Assembly (NCBI GenBank): GCA_025506515.1
Contig: CM046456.1
Location: 16,665,294 to 16,729,293, forward strand
Direction: 5' to 3'
Source: Flaveria trinervia
Taxonomy: Eukaryota; Streptophyta; Magnoliopsida; Asterales; Asteraceae
Length of the DNA stretch: 64,000 bases
Part shown: piece by piece, positions 20,996 through 32,080 of the stretch
Layout: the number at the start of each line of letters is the position of its first letter
How positions within the stretch are numbered: position 1 is the first letter of the stretch
The notes under the pieces: generated by a model
What the model saw: only the letters and a program-made list of their open reading frames with translations
Told to the model about the DNA's origin: nothing
Database searches by the model: none
Translations under genes and position numbers: made by a program

Positions 20996-21471
20996 TCACA
21001 AGATGTAATGAATGAATGATGGCTAATGAACATAATGGAAGATAATAATGATATTATCTGTATGTACGTATGATGTATGATCACGAATGAATGAAACGTA
21101 TAGTATGGGCTTTGAAAAGAAATAAATAACGGTTTTATGTATGTTTTATTATAAAACTAGAACTCACTCAGCAACGCTGACTTTTATATGTTTTCAGTTG
21201 GCAGCTAAACGTTGTTGGGGATGGCACGTGGCGGCTGCTCAGCTCTTTTGGATGGCATTCATTTAATTAAGGCTTTTGTGATGTAATACAACGATATAAT
21301 TTTGTAACCGACAAATGATACATTATTTTGCAAAAGTTTTTAAGATGAAATGAAATGCCACTTGTTTTATGTTTTCTGCTGCAATGTTTTGATGAATAAA
21401 TGTAAAGTATATGTTTTACGTGTGATGAATCACCAGCTGTAAGCGTCCTGAGAACGGGGCCTTACATTGTG

Positions 21472-21740
21472 GCACCAGGGTGAATGGAGTATCGATTCTT
21501 GTGAGCTTCATCCATAATCCTCACCCGTAGATCCCCGAAACGAGGAATCCACACCCGTCCAAATCGAGTTTTAACACCAAGTGTGTTTTCATTCAATTCC
21601 CCGACCAGACCTCTCATTTTTTCAGAGTTTAGATGATCTTCTTTTAATGCCTCATCTTGAAACTCTTGACTTTCTTCATTACTTCAGAGGTCATGATTAG
21701 TTGGTATGCTTTCACCCGAATTGGCTCGGGCCTCTCCTTC
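21472..21740 (-). pseudogene. Element B integrase N-terminal segment
   Basis: Remainder of the RNase H-integrase linker and integrase N-terminus of B after solo LTR C. The minus-strand text corresponds to the D and F linker (GENTLGV.TRFGRVWIPR-type sequence) but has lost frame. Identified by alignment by eye to 28690-28930 and 62460-62700. Confidence 0.7.
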
Positions 21741-22230
21741 CGGCTAAGAGCATCGGGCACCACGTTGGCTTTGCCCGGATGGTAATGGATCTAGCAATCA
21801 TAATACTTTATAAGCTCCAACCATCGTCTCTGCCTCATGTTCAGATCTTTTTGCTCGAAGAAGTACTTCAAGCTCTTGTGGTCCGTGAAAATGGTGCACT
21901 TCGTCCCGTACAGATAGTGCCTCCAAATCTTTAGTGCAAAGACCACGGCTGCTAGCTCTAGGTCATGAGTAGGGTAGTTGACCTCATGAACTTTCAACTG
22001 TCGGGATGCATAGGCTATAACCTTACCTCTTTGCATTAATACACACCCCAACCCTAGATAAGAAGCATCTGAGTATACTACCAATCCTCGCTTCCTTCGG
22101 GTAACGACAAGACAGAAGCTTGAGTCAACCTCACCTTTAACTCCTCGAACGCCTGTTCTTGAGCTTGACCCCACGTAACTTTATATCTTTTTGGGTCAAC
22201 TTGGTCAGTGGAGAAGCGATCCTGGAAAAG
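21741..22230 (-). pseudogene. Element B RNase H
   Basis: Minus-strand RNase H, open at 21791-22174, with YSDASYLGLGCVLMQRGK, LELAAVVFALKIWRHYLYG and FTDHKSLKYFFEQK. Three of the catalytic acids are intact. A GAG-to-TAG change stops the frame at YYDC (21791). The last motif downstream reads VVPDALS, with Ala changed to Pro but the Asp kept. Confidence 0.87.
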
Positions 22231-23187
22231 TCCTGAATGAACCTTCGATAATAACCCGCCAACCCCAAGAAACTACGAATCTCGGATGGCGTCCTTGGAG
22301 ACTTCCATTGCATCACAGCCTTCACCTTAGCAGGGTCTACCATAATCCCCTCTGGGTTTATCACGTGACCCAAGAATTGAATTCGCATAACCAGAACGCG
22401 CATTTGGGGAATTTGGCATACAACTTCTCCCTTCTCAAGGTCTCTAACACCTCCTAAATATGACCGGCATGCTCCTCCTTGCTCCTTGAATAAATTAGGA
22501 TATCATCAATAAACACAATCACTGATTTATCTAACATTGGCCGACACACTCGATTCATCAATTCCATAAAAGCAGCTGGCGCATTGGTCAGACCAAATGA
22601 CATAACAAGGAATTCATAGTGACCTAGCACGTGCGAAAAGCTGTTTTAGGGATATCCTGCTCCTTCACCTTCAGCTGATAGTAACCAGATCGAAGATCTA
22701 TTCTTGAAAACCAACTGGCACCTTGGAGCTGATCAAACAGATCATCTATCCTTGGTAGGGGATATCGGTTCTTCACCGCTAACTTGTTCAGCTCTCGGTA
22801 GTCGATACACATCCTCATACTACCGTCCTTCTTCTTCACAAATAGGACCGGAGCACCCCAAGGAGAGATACTCGGTCTAATGAACCCCTTATCGAGCAGC
22901 TCTTGCAACTGTTCCATGAGTTCTTTTATTTCTGTGGGAGCTAATCGATACGGTGCTTTGGCAACGGGTTGAGCACTGGGTATCAGGTCAATTTGGAACT
23001 CAATCTTGCGATCCGGTGGCACGCCGGGTAAGTCTTCCTGGAATACGTCCGGAAAGTCACACACAACTGGTACATCAGATAGTTGCGGTGTTAGCGCGTC
23101 CACATCCTTTACGTAGGCCAAGTAGGCACTACATCCACGCCTCATGCACTTTCCTGCCACCGCCATCGAAATCACTTTCGGAATCAT
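22231..23187 (-). pseudogene. Element B reverse transcriptase
   Basis: Minus-strand RT. The fingers and early palm are open at 22624-23187, with WGAPVLFVKKKDGSMRMCI, YPLPRIDDLFDQLQGASWF and IDLRSGYYQLKVKEQDIP. A frameshift follows near 22625. The catalytic FIDD is readable at 22502-22513. A stop interrupts the GHI.EVLETL segment near 22455. The thumb, with FLGHVINPEGIMVDPAKV and YYRRFIQDFSRIASPL, is at 22137-22403. Confidence 0.88.
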
Positions 23188-23189
23188 CG

Positions 23190-23640
23190 TGATGCGATCT
23201 CCATAAATCGCAACAAAATCCCATCAGACGCAACTAATCGAATCATCTTCTTGCGACACACGATGTTTGCTTCATAGGTTGCTAAGCAGTCCATCCCTAG
23301 TACTACATCAAATCCACCTAGGGGTATCACGTGTAACTTAGCAGCAAATCTATGACCTTCTAGTTCTATGGCACAGTCCTCTATCACATCAGTAATTCTA
23401 GTGGACTTACCAATAGCAGTTTCTACATCGAATGGTGCACAGACCTTTCTACTAATAACAGCCAACTTAGCACAGAAAGTAGTAGAAATAAAACTCCTAC
23501 TAGCACCAGAATCAAACAATATGGAGGCACAAGTTTGGTTTATCAGAAACATACCTGACACAACATCGGGATCAGCTCTGGCTTCCTCCCGGGTCATGGT
23601 GTAAGCTCTAGCACCTGCCCTCTGCCCTCCTTCCTCCGGC
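23190..23640 (-). pseudogene. Element B protease
   Basis: Minus-strand aspartic protease in the same open frame as the end of gag (23184-24086). The active site SILFDSGASRSFIS is intact, and GFDVVLGMDCL corresponds to the C-terminal conserved motif. The frame derails just after, near 23190-23210, by a small indel. B thus keeps the DSG that A has lost. Confidence 0.86.
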
Positions 23641-24812
23641 TTCTTCTTATCTGCCCCAGAGCTCTCTGCCCTTGGCTTCTTGCAGTCTCTAGCAATGTGG
23701 CCAGGCAGACCACACCTGAAGCATACGTTCATCCCCATTCTGCACTCACCAGTATGCTCCCTTCCACATTTGCCACACCTCCTCAGCCCTGATCCAGATG
23801 TGACCACACGTCGATCACCCACCTTTGCCACCTTCTTGTTTGGAGCAGTTCTACCACGTCCAAACCGTTTCCCATTCCAGTTCCGACTACCACCATCCTT
23901 CTTATCCACCTCAGCCACCACCACCTCGCGCTGATCATATAATCTGCCAGCCAAGTCAACTGTCGACCTGAAAGTGCTCGGCCGGGCGGCAATCATATGC
24001 CTATGGATATCCGCCGGCAGCCCCTGGATGTATCTTTTAATCTTTCGTGACAATGGTGTCACTTGATCGGGCACCAACCGTGCCATTTCATTGAATTTGG
24101 GGGTGTATTACTGGTGTTTCATCGTTCCCGCCTCTAGCTGCAGGAAGTCTCTTTCTACCTTGTCCATCTCTCTGTGAGGACAGAATTCCTCGATCACTAG
24201 CTTCTTCAGTTCAGGCCATCTCATTCTTCCAATGGCCCTGCTACCCTTGGCTTGGACAATGTTGTCCCACCAGCACAAAGCCGAGTCCACAAAGGAGTGG
24301 GTAGCGAATTTCACCTTCTGATCCTCACGGCATTCACTGATATCGAGGACAACCTCCATCTCCCTTACCTACCGGTGAGCAGCTACCTTAGTGCCATTTC
24401 CAACGAAAGTAGGGGGCTTGCATCTCATAAACACCCCGTAGTTGTAGCCTCGGGTCGCCTCCAGCGTAGGCTCTTCTTCCTCATCCTCATCATCGGACGG
24501 AACCATCTCAGTCTTGGGCTGTCTTCTTTCGCCCGTAGGTCCACCCCTTTCCTTTCTCTCTCCCTCTCTAACTGGCTTGATCACTTCGGTCACCACAGAC
24601 GGTAGAATCGTCTGCATGACCTGGTGAACCTCTTCCACCACAGCCTTCTTTACTGAGGCCCTCAGATTGGCGCTCTCGTCGCCACCCTCCGGATGAGGGG
24701 TCTCTGGTTCTTCATGAACCACTATCTCGACTCTGGGTCTCCCTCTCTTGGGTCGTGGAGCAGCACCGTGACCTCCACCACGAGAGGCCTTTGAAGATCT
24801 ACCGCCAGCCAT
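23641..24812 (-). pseudogene. Element B gag
   Basis: Minus-strand gag, ATG at 24812 (MAGGRSSKASRGGGHGA). A single frame runs down to the protease, broken by two nonsense changes: TGG to TAG in HRWVREME (stop 24369-24371) and CAG to TAA in HQQYTT (stop 24108-24110). The gag domain motifs FVDSALCWWDNIVQAKG and LSRKIKRYIQGLPADI are present. Only one classical knuckle, CFRCGLPGHIARDC, follows CGKCGREHTGEC; A and D have two. Confidence 0.88.
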
Positions 24813-24826
24813 CCTCTATAAGCACA

Positions 24827-25049
24827 CTATAAGAGTCAAACACTAACACGGTCATTCAAGGTAATACTCAGTTTATGTCAAGTATAGTAAGTCCCTAATT
24901 ACAATGGTCAGTTGTGATTAGCCACTTACTTTACTCTTCATACCCCAAGCATCTCCTATCCTGACTTAATCCGTATCTAAATCTACTAAGAGCACATAAT
25001 CAAATAGCATGCGCACATAATACCGGTTAATCATTAGGAAAAGACATAC
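24827..25049 (-). other. Putative leader intron of element B
   Basis: Minus strand: donor CCATCAG|GTATGT at 25049 and acceptor TTGACTCTTATAG|TG at 24827, 14 nt before the gag ATG. It parallels the 218-nt candidates in A and D although the sequence has diverged. Inferred from consensus only. Confidence 0.4.
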
Positions 25050-25150
25050 CTGATGGCACGTAGCTACTCGGGCTGACATCCCTCCATTTGCCCTATTTTC
25101 AGTTTAGGTTTAGGTTTTAAAAGTTTATTTAACCCAATTCTCTTAAACCT

Positions 25151-25164
25151 TGGCTCTGATACCA
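25151..25164 (-). promoter_or_regulatory. Element B primer binding site (tRNA-iMet)
   Basis: Minus strand TGGTATCAGAGCCA, three bases from the LTR that starts at 25168. Perfect complement to the initiator Met-tRNA 3' end. Confidence 0.92.
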
Positions 25165-25167
25165 ACT

Positions 25168-25563
25168 TGTAAGGCCCCGTTCCTGGAAACCTCACAGTTG
25201 GACAATCATAGCAATTAAAACATTAAACATTACAATTAAACAAGCTTAAGCAATAGAAATAATTTATCAAAAGCCATTCACTTCATTTAAAACATTGTTG
25301 TTAAGCAATACACCATCATTGACTGTTTACAAAAGACTTGTTTATATGCATTACAAAACAATAGCAACACAGAGTACGAATGGATGTCAGACTTTCCCTG
25401 CCGAGTAGCTTCACCCTCGTGCCATCCTCAGCAATAATTACTTGCCAACTGAAAATGTATAAAAGTCAGCGTTGTTAGTGAGCTCTAGTTTTATAAGTAA
25501 TAAAATACTTTCTATATGTTGTATAAGAAAATACTTTTTTCTGTAAAATACAACTTTGTAATG
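25168..25563 (-). repeat. Element B 5' LTR, first part
   Basis: Starts TGTAAGGCCCCGTTCC and aligns to 6496-6890. Interrupted by element D after TAATG (25559-25563); it resumes at 34275. Confidence 0.88.
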
Positions 25564-27432
25564 TGTAAGGCCCCGTTCCCGGGACGTTTACAGCTGGGTT
25601 CTCATTGCACATAAAACATATAATTACATTAGTATTTAATAAATCGCAGCGAAAAACTAAAACAAACTTTCATTTTCATGTAAATGCTTTTGCATACTAA
25701 TACAACATTCATTACAAAAATCGTTTGTTCGCATTACAATGCAAAAAACATTAATCAAAAGGATGCCATCCCAAAAGAGCTGAGTAGTCGCCCGTGCCAT
25801 CCTCAGCAATCATTACCTGCCAACTGGAAACACATCAAAGTCAGTGTTGCTGAGTGAGTTCTAGTTTTATAAATAAACATACTTTACTTTCATATAAAAC
25901 CGTTCGTACTTTTACATGATCACACATCATACGTACACATAGATAATATCATTATTATCTTCCTCATTCGTTCATTCCTTCTTTCATTACCTTACTTGCG
26001 CATCGGACATCATCCCGAACCAATACCATGTGCTACACCCCGGTTAGTCGTAGCTACCGGGCCGAAGTCAACGAATGACAACTAAACGTATGCCGCGGTA
26101 CTAGGAGTAACCGTCAGTCTTAGCTACTGGGCCGAAGTCAACGAATGACAGCTAAACGTATGCCACAGTACTAGGGGTGAGCGGTAGAGGTCTACATTTG
26201 GGGTCAATCACCAAGAGGGACCCCGTATCCGATGTGTGCAAGACGTTCATTCGTTCATCAGTTCCTCTTCCTTTATCTTTCACTTTACGTTACATAATAC
26301 TTCGTTCATTCATCATAACAAGTAAAGCCACACGAAAGATATTATACATCACATTAAGGAACATAAACATGCATCAACATCACATCATACATGGCAACAT
26401 TATACATGCATAACGCACAACATCATCACCCTCATCATGCCCAACATGCTTCTAAGACCTCGATCGTCATCTTAAAAACTCTTATGGGAACCTTTACATC
26501 AACACTTACATCTGCACTTTCCCCCGAAAGTCAGAAGTTACTCTACACCTTCCTTGGGTTCAACAGCCCTATTCGGGCGTATGGACTCCCTTCAGTCGCA
26601 TGGCCTCCATGCGACTGAACATCATGCGACTGAACTAATACGGATGAGCACCTATGCGAATGAACATCCAGTCGTGCGAATGGACAATACGGATGAACAC
26701 CTATGCGACTGGACTTCAGTCGTGCGAATGGACCTTCAGTCGCATGACACCCACGCGACTGGCCCTCCAGTCGTGCGAATGACCCCAGTCGTGCGAATGA
26801 ACCCCAGTCGCACCCTAATCGGCCGTATGGCCTCCATTCAGCCTCCAGTCGGTCGCCTAGCCCTAACTGATGCAGAATGCAGTTCAACCCGACTGCAGCC
26901 GAGGGTTTTCGGCCCCCCAAACTCATCTAAACCCATTTTAAGCCTAAATCGACCATCCTAAACCTTAGGGATGCATACCCTAACATCATTCAAGCACAAC
27001 CAAGCAAGAAATCAAGTCACAATCGCGTCATACAATACATACACGCATACATACGGGTTTTCACCCAAAACGCGAAAAAGAGTTTTTAGATGTATTCCAG
27101 CCCCAAAATCGTTTGAAAACAAGTAAAAGAGGGGTCCTAGAACTCACCTAAACGAGCACAATGACAAGAGCTTCGATTCGGCTTGCTTCACGACGATTTT
27201 GGCGACCCGAACCGACCCGAACCAACACTTTTCCTCTTTTCTCCTCTTCTTTCTCTCTTCTCCCTTTATGAAGCTGAAATGTGGATGTGGGGAGAGTGGG
27301 CTGCCCTCTCCCTACATATGTCACCACATTTCCCAACTTTTCTTCGTTGGCGGGTTTGGTCCCTCGACTTTTGGACTTTATTTTCTTTTCGTTCTTCACC
27401 GGCTTCAACATAATAAATATCCGGGTGTTACA
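25564..27432 (-). repeat. Element D 3' LTR
   Basis: 1869 bp, TGTAAGG...GTGTTACA on the plus strand. Features are a two-unit repeat at 26041-26180, a CGACTGG/GCGAATGG motif cluster at 26575-26830, a hairpin GGGAGAG/CTCTCCC at 27290-27312, and a candidate donor AG|GTGAGT (minus) at 27142-27149. Confidence 0.92.
26041..26180. repeat. 70-bp LTR repeat private to D
   Basis: Two tandem units of about 70 bp containing GCCGAAGTCAACGAATGACA and AAACGTATGCC. Also at about 32899-33038 in the other LTR. Sits in the slot used by other minisatellites in A, B and C. Confidence 0.8.
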
Positions 27433-27448
27433 AGTCCACCCCCCTAAA
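27433..27448 (-). promoter_or_regulatory. Element D polypurine tract
   Basis: Minus strand TTTAGGGGGGTGGACT directly next to the 3' LTR. Equivalent to the tracts of A, B and F. Confidence 0.85.
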
Positions 27449-27470
27449 TAGGTTTCGTCCCCGAAACCTG

Positions 27471-27899
27471 TTATTCGTCGAACAAGCGTGGATAATGCTG
27501 TCTCATTTCTTCTTCAGTCTCCCACGTTGACTCGGATCCCTTCCTGTGCTTCCACTGTACACGCACAAGAGGAACCACTTTATTCCTTAGCCTCCTTTCT
27601 TTATGATCGATGATTGCCACTGGTTGCTCCACATAGTTGAGCCTTTCATCTATTTCAATGTCTTCCAATGGAACAATCATGTCTTCATCAGCTATACACT
27701 TTCTCAGATGAGATACATGGAATGTCGAATGAATCCCACTTAACTCATCTGGCAACTCCAATCTATAGGCCACCTCCCCTACTCGAGCAATGATTCGGAA
27801 AGGGCCTATATATCTTGGGCTCAACTTGCCCCTCTTCTGAATCTGATAATACCCTTCCAAGGTGAGACCTTCAGCATAACCCGATCACCCACCTGAAAC
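27471..27899 (-). pseudogene. Element D integrase tail: GPY/F and chromodomain-like
   Basis: Best preserved chromodomain-like end in the window, open at 27471-27860 on the minus strand. It has IGPFRIIARVGEVAYRLELP (GPY/F), TFHVSHLRKCIADEDM, then ERLNYVEQPVAIIDHKERR and STWETEEEMRQHYPRLF before the stop at 27471. Upstream VGDRVMLKVSPWKGIIRF is in another frame, so a 1-base loss lies near 27840. Confidence 0.9.
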
Positions 27900-28929
27900 T
27901 CAATTGGCCTACGTCGCTTATCGGCATACGACTTCTGTCTATCCTTGGCTGCCTTCATGAAGGCTTTAATCTTTTCAAGCTTCTCTGTCGTAGCCTCGAT
28001 TACCTCGACGCTCCCCAATTCCTTCTGACCAATATCACCCCAACAAACGGGGTTTGCATCTCCTACCGTATAGCATCTCATATGGTGGCATACCAATGCT
28101 GGCATGATAGCTGTTGTTGTATGAGAATTCGGCTAACGGTAAGTGGTCATCCCAACTTCCACCAAATCGATCACACATGCCGCAGCATGTCTTCCAATGT
28201 CTGAATGGTTCTTTCTGACTGACCATCGGTTTGGGGATGATAAGCCGTGCTAATATGTAACCTCGTCCCCATAGCGTCGTGGAATTTCTTCCAAAATTTA
28301 GATGTAAATCGAGTGTCGCGATGAGACACAATAGACACCGGCACACCATGACGAGTTACAATTTCCCTGATGAATAGATCAGCCAACCTCTCAGATGAAT
28401 ACGTCTCGCGGATCGGTAGAAAATGAGCGCTCTTCGTCAGACGATCAACTATCACCCATATGGCATCGTACCCTTTCGGAGTACGTGGCAGCTTCGTAAT
28501 GAAGTCCATGGTGATGTGCTCCTATTTCCATTCCGGTATATCCAAAGGTTGTATCTTCCCATACGGCTTTTGATGCTCTGCCTTCACCTGTAAGCAAGTA
28601 AGGCACTTACTCACATACTCCACCACGTCGCGCTTCATACCGGCCACCAATAATCTTTCTTCATGTCATGGTACATTTTCGTGGCACCAGGATGAATGGA
28701 GTATCGAGTCTTGTGGGCTTCATCCATTATCTCACCCGTAGATCCCCAAAACGAGGAATCCACACACGGCCGAATCGAGTTCTAACACCGAGTGTGTTTT
28801 CACCCAATTCCCCAACCAGACCTCTCATTCTTTCCGAGTTAAGGTGATCTTCTTTCAATGCCTCATCTTGAAACTCCTTAAGTTGCTTCATCACATTGGA
28901 GGTCATGATTAATTGATAAGCTTTCACCC
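27900..28929 (-). pseudogene. Element D integrase
   Basis: Minus-strand integrase. The core at 28171-28509 has MDFITKLPRT (first Asp), VDRLTKSAHFLPI, IVSHRDTRFTSKF and HPQTDGQSERTIQ (Glu). The second catalytic motif reads SHRD where other copies have SDRD; the aligned Asp is changed to His, while the RD pair is kept. The spacer with LPLAEFSYNNSYHASIG and CWGDIGQKELGSVEVIEA lies in two further frames (28035-28349 and 27821-28105). The N-terminal zinc region (about 28550-28700) is frameshifted. Confidence 0.88.
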
Positions 28930-29400
28930 GAATCGGTTCGGGCCTCTTTTTTCGGCTAAGGGCATCCGCCACCACATTAGCTTTGCCTGGATGGTAATGG
29001 ATCTCGCAATCATAATCCTTTATAAGTTCCAACCATCTCCTCTGCCTCATGTTAGATCCTTTGCTCGAAGAAATACTTCAAGCTTTTATGATCGGTGAAT
29101 ATGGTGCACTTCGTCCCGTAAAGATAGTGCCTCCAGATCTTCAATGCAAAGACCACGGCTGCTAGCTCCAAGTCATGAGTAGGATAATTAACTCATGAAC
29201 CTTTAACTGTCGAGATGCATAGGCTATAACCTTCCCTCTCTGCATTAACACACACCCCACCCTGAGTAGGAAGCATCAGAATAAACCACTAGATCTTCAC
29301 TTCCGTCGGGTAGGGACAGGACAGACGGAGCTTGAGTCAGTCTTGCCTTCAGCTCTTCGAACGCCTTCTCTTGAGCTTGACCCCATACAAACTTCACATC
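28930..29400 (-). pseudogene. Element D RNase H
   Basis: Minus-strand RNase H. The start, with DLVVYSDASYSG, is in frame with the RT thumb (29245-29637), then a frame change near 29250. The middle, with the glutamate and TDHKS region, lies in 29050-29240 out of frame. The end, with NMRQRRW-type sequence and NVVADALSRKKRPE, is at 28727-29050. Catalytic residues that can be read are intact. Confidence 0.85.
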
Positions 29401-30249
29401 CTTTCGGGTCAACTTAGTTAGTGGAGAGGCAATCTTAGAAAAGTCTTGGATGAATCTTCTATAGTAGCCCGCCAAGCCCAAGAAACTACGGATCTCGGAT
29501 GGCATCTTTGGTGACTTCCATTGCATAACCGCCTCCACCTTCACCGGGTCAACCATAATCCCATCAGGATTCACCACATGACCTAAAAACTGAACTTCGC
29601 GCAACCAAAATGCGCACTTGGAGAATTTAGCATACAATTCTCCCTTCTCAACGCCTCTAGAACCTCGCGAATGTGACCGGCATGCTCAATCTCGCTCTTT
29701 GAATAAATCAGGATATCATCAATAAACACAATCACTGATTTATCCAACATAGGCCGACACACACGGTTCATCAGATCCATAAAAGCAGCTGGCGCATTGG
29801 TCAAACCAAAAGACATGACAAGAAACTCATAATGACCATAGCGCGTGCGGAAAGCTGTTTTAGGGATTCTTGTTCCTTCACCTTCAACTGATGATAGCCA
29901 GACCGAAGATCTATTCTTGAAAACCAACTGGCACCCTGAAGCTGGTCGAACAAATCATCTATCCTCGGTAAGGGGTAGCGGTTCTTTACTGTCAACTTAT
30001 TCAGTTCGCGGTAGTCAATGCACATCCTCATGCTACCATCCTTCTTCTTTACAAATAGGACCGGAGCACCCCAAGGAGAGATACTCGGTCTAATGAACCC
30101 CTTATCAAGCAGCTCTCGCACTGCTCCATCAACTCTTTCATCTCGGTTGGAGCCAACCGATATGGTGCCTTGGCAACAGGTTGGGCACCCGGTATCAGAT
30201 CAATCTGAAATTCAATCTCCCTGTCAGGTGGCACTCCTGATAAGTCTTC
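29401..30249 (-). pseudogene. Element D reverse transcriptase
   Basis: Minus-strand RT in four frames: PDVFPEDLSGVPPDREIEF at the end of the 30049-30810 frame; WGAPVLFVKKKDGSMRMCI and IDLRSGYHQLKVKEQ at 29801-30121; MSFGLTNAPAAFMDLMNRVC and the catalytic FIDD (29715-29726) at 29583-29927; and FLGHVVNPDGIMVDPVKV with YYRRFIQDFSKIASPL at 29245-29637. Each break looks like a single-base change in length. Confidence 0.9.
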
Positions 30250-30810
30250 TGGGAACACGTCTGGAAAGTCACACACAACTGGTACATCGGCTAGTTTTGG
30301 TGTTGGTGTATCCACATCCTTTACATAAGCCAAGTAGGCGCTACATCCACGCCTCATACACTTTCCCGCCACCGCCATTGAGATCACCTTCGGAATCGTA
30401 GTAACCCGATCACCATAAACTGTTACCAAACTTCCGTCAGGCGCTGTCAACCGAACCATCTTCTTGCGACACACAATGTTCGCCTCGATATCCGCCAACC
30501 AATCCATCCCAAGAACCAAATCGAAACCACCCAAAGTCATCACAAATGGTCTAACAGGAAACTTGTGACCCTCAAGTTCCACATCACAATTCTCTATCAT
30601 CTCAGAAATCCTGGTAGACTTACCTATGGCAGTTTCTACATCAAAGGGCGCATCAACACGTTTACTACTAACAGGCAGCTTAGCACAGAAAGCAGCAGAA
30701 ATAAAACTCTTACTAGCACCCGAATCAAATAACACATAAGCTAAAGTCTGGTTCACTAGAAACGTACCGGACACAACGTCAGGGTCCGTCCTAGCCTCCT
30801 CCTGTGTCAT
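30250..30810 (-). pseudogene. Element D protease
   Basis: Minus-strand aspartic protease in the 30049-30810 frame. The active site VLFDSGASKSFIS is intact (Asp codon 30724-30726), and GGFDLVLGMDWL is the downstream motif. The preceding block MTQEEARTDPDVVSGTF marks the gag-protease boundary shared with A and B. The frame change from gag lies just upstream, near 30820. Confidence 0.9.
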
Positions 30811-32070
30811 GGTGAACGCCCGGCGCTCGCCCTCGGTCCATCACTTCCCGTCTTCTTCACCCCTGAACCCTCAGTCCTCGACTTCTTACAATCTCTGCTC
30901 ATATGACCAATTTCCCCACAGTTAAAACATTTGCTCGACATGCAATCCTTCGCCACATGCCCTGTCTTCCCACACTTGAAGCACAAGTTTGACCCAAACC
31001 TACATTCCCCGCTGTGCTCCCTTCCACACTTGCCACACCTTTTCGACCCCGCACTTGATGTGACCACACGGCGCTCATCCACCCGTGCCTTTTGTTACCC
31101 ATCGGGGCATCACCCCGACCAAACGTTTCCCGTTCCAGTTCCGATCACCACCACCCTTCTTACTTGCTTCAGTCACCACCACCTCCCGCTCATCATACAG
31201 CCTCCCTGCCAAATCAACCGCCGACCTAAACGTGCTTGGCCGGGCGACGATCATATGCCGACGAACATCCACCGGTAAACCCTGAATGTACCTCTTAATC
31301 TTCCGAGACAGAGGCGTCACCTGATCAGGCACAAGCCGTGCCATTTCATTAAACTTGGTGGTATACTGCTGGTGTGTCATGGTTCCAGCCTCCAACTGTA
31401 AAAACTCCCTTTCCAACTTATCCATTTCCCTGTGAGGACAGAACTCCTCAATCACCATCTTCTTCAACTCAGGCCATTTCATTCTCCCGATCGCCCGGTT
31501 ACCCTCTGCTTGGACAATGTTATCCCACCAACACAGAGCTGAATCCACAAAAGAGTGGGTAGCATACTTCACCTTTTGGTCCTCTCGACACTCGCTGATA
31601 TCGAGAACAGCTTCCATTTCCCTCACCCACCGGTGAGCAGCTGCAGCGGTGCCGTTTCCATCAAAAGTAGGGGGCTTGCATCTCATAAAAGCCCCATAAT
31701 TACATCCTCGCACTGCCTCTGGCATAGGCTCTTCTTCTTCCTCTTCATCATCAGATAGAACCGTTTCCGGCTCTGGTTGTTCCCGTCCTCCAGAGGATCT
31801 GTTTCTTTCTTTCCTTTCCCCTTCTCGTACAGCCTTAATAACTTCGGTCACCACAGACGGTAAGATCGTCTGCATGACCTGATGTACTTCTTCTACAACA
31901 GCCTCCTTTACTGAGGCTCTCAGATTGGCGCTTTCGTCGCCACCCTCCGGATGAGGGGTCTCTGGTTCTTCATGAACCACCCTCTCAACTCTGGGTCTCC
32001 CTCTCTTGGGTCGCGGTTCAGCACCGTGACCTCCACCCCTAGAAGCTTTCGAAGATCTACCTCCGGCCAT
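30811..32070 (-). pseudogene. Element D gag
   Basis: Minus-strand gag, ATG at 32070 (MAGGRSSKASRGGG). Open through the whole capsid domain to 31075 (FVDSALCWWDNIVQAEGN, FLQLEAGTMTHQQYTTKF, LSRKIKRYIQGLPVDV), then a frame change near 31100. The nucleocapsid end at 30807-31082 has CGKCGREHSGEC, CFKCGKTGHVAKDC and CFNCGEIGHMSRDC. This is the longest intact gag segment in the window and a good reference for A and B. Confidence 0.9.
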
Positions 32071-32080
32071 CACACGCACA

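Larger units (their letters stand above)
19187..21466 (+). mobile_element. Solo LTR C in element B integrase
   Basis: 2280-bp single LTR in the opposite orientation to its host. It begins TGTAACACTCGG, ends GGGGCCTTACA, and is flanked by a perfect 5-bp duplication TTGTG (19182-19186 and 21467-21471). No PBS, coding region or second LTR is present, so it is the product of LTR-LTR recombination. The first half resembles B (GCGCATG array, CAG|GTGAGT donor at 19600/19601, hairpin at 19310-19337). The last 300 bp resemble A/D. Removing it plus one TSD rejoins the integrase frame region. Confidence 0.93.

Noticed and set aside
30018..30401. Plus-strand frames opposite gag-pol (for example 10879-11214, 12196-12414, 22953-23192, 30018-30401)
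   Set aside because: Antisense shadows of conserved RT, RNase H and gag codons; they reappear in every copy only because the minus strand is conserved.
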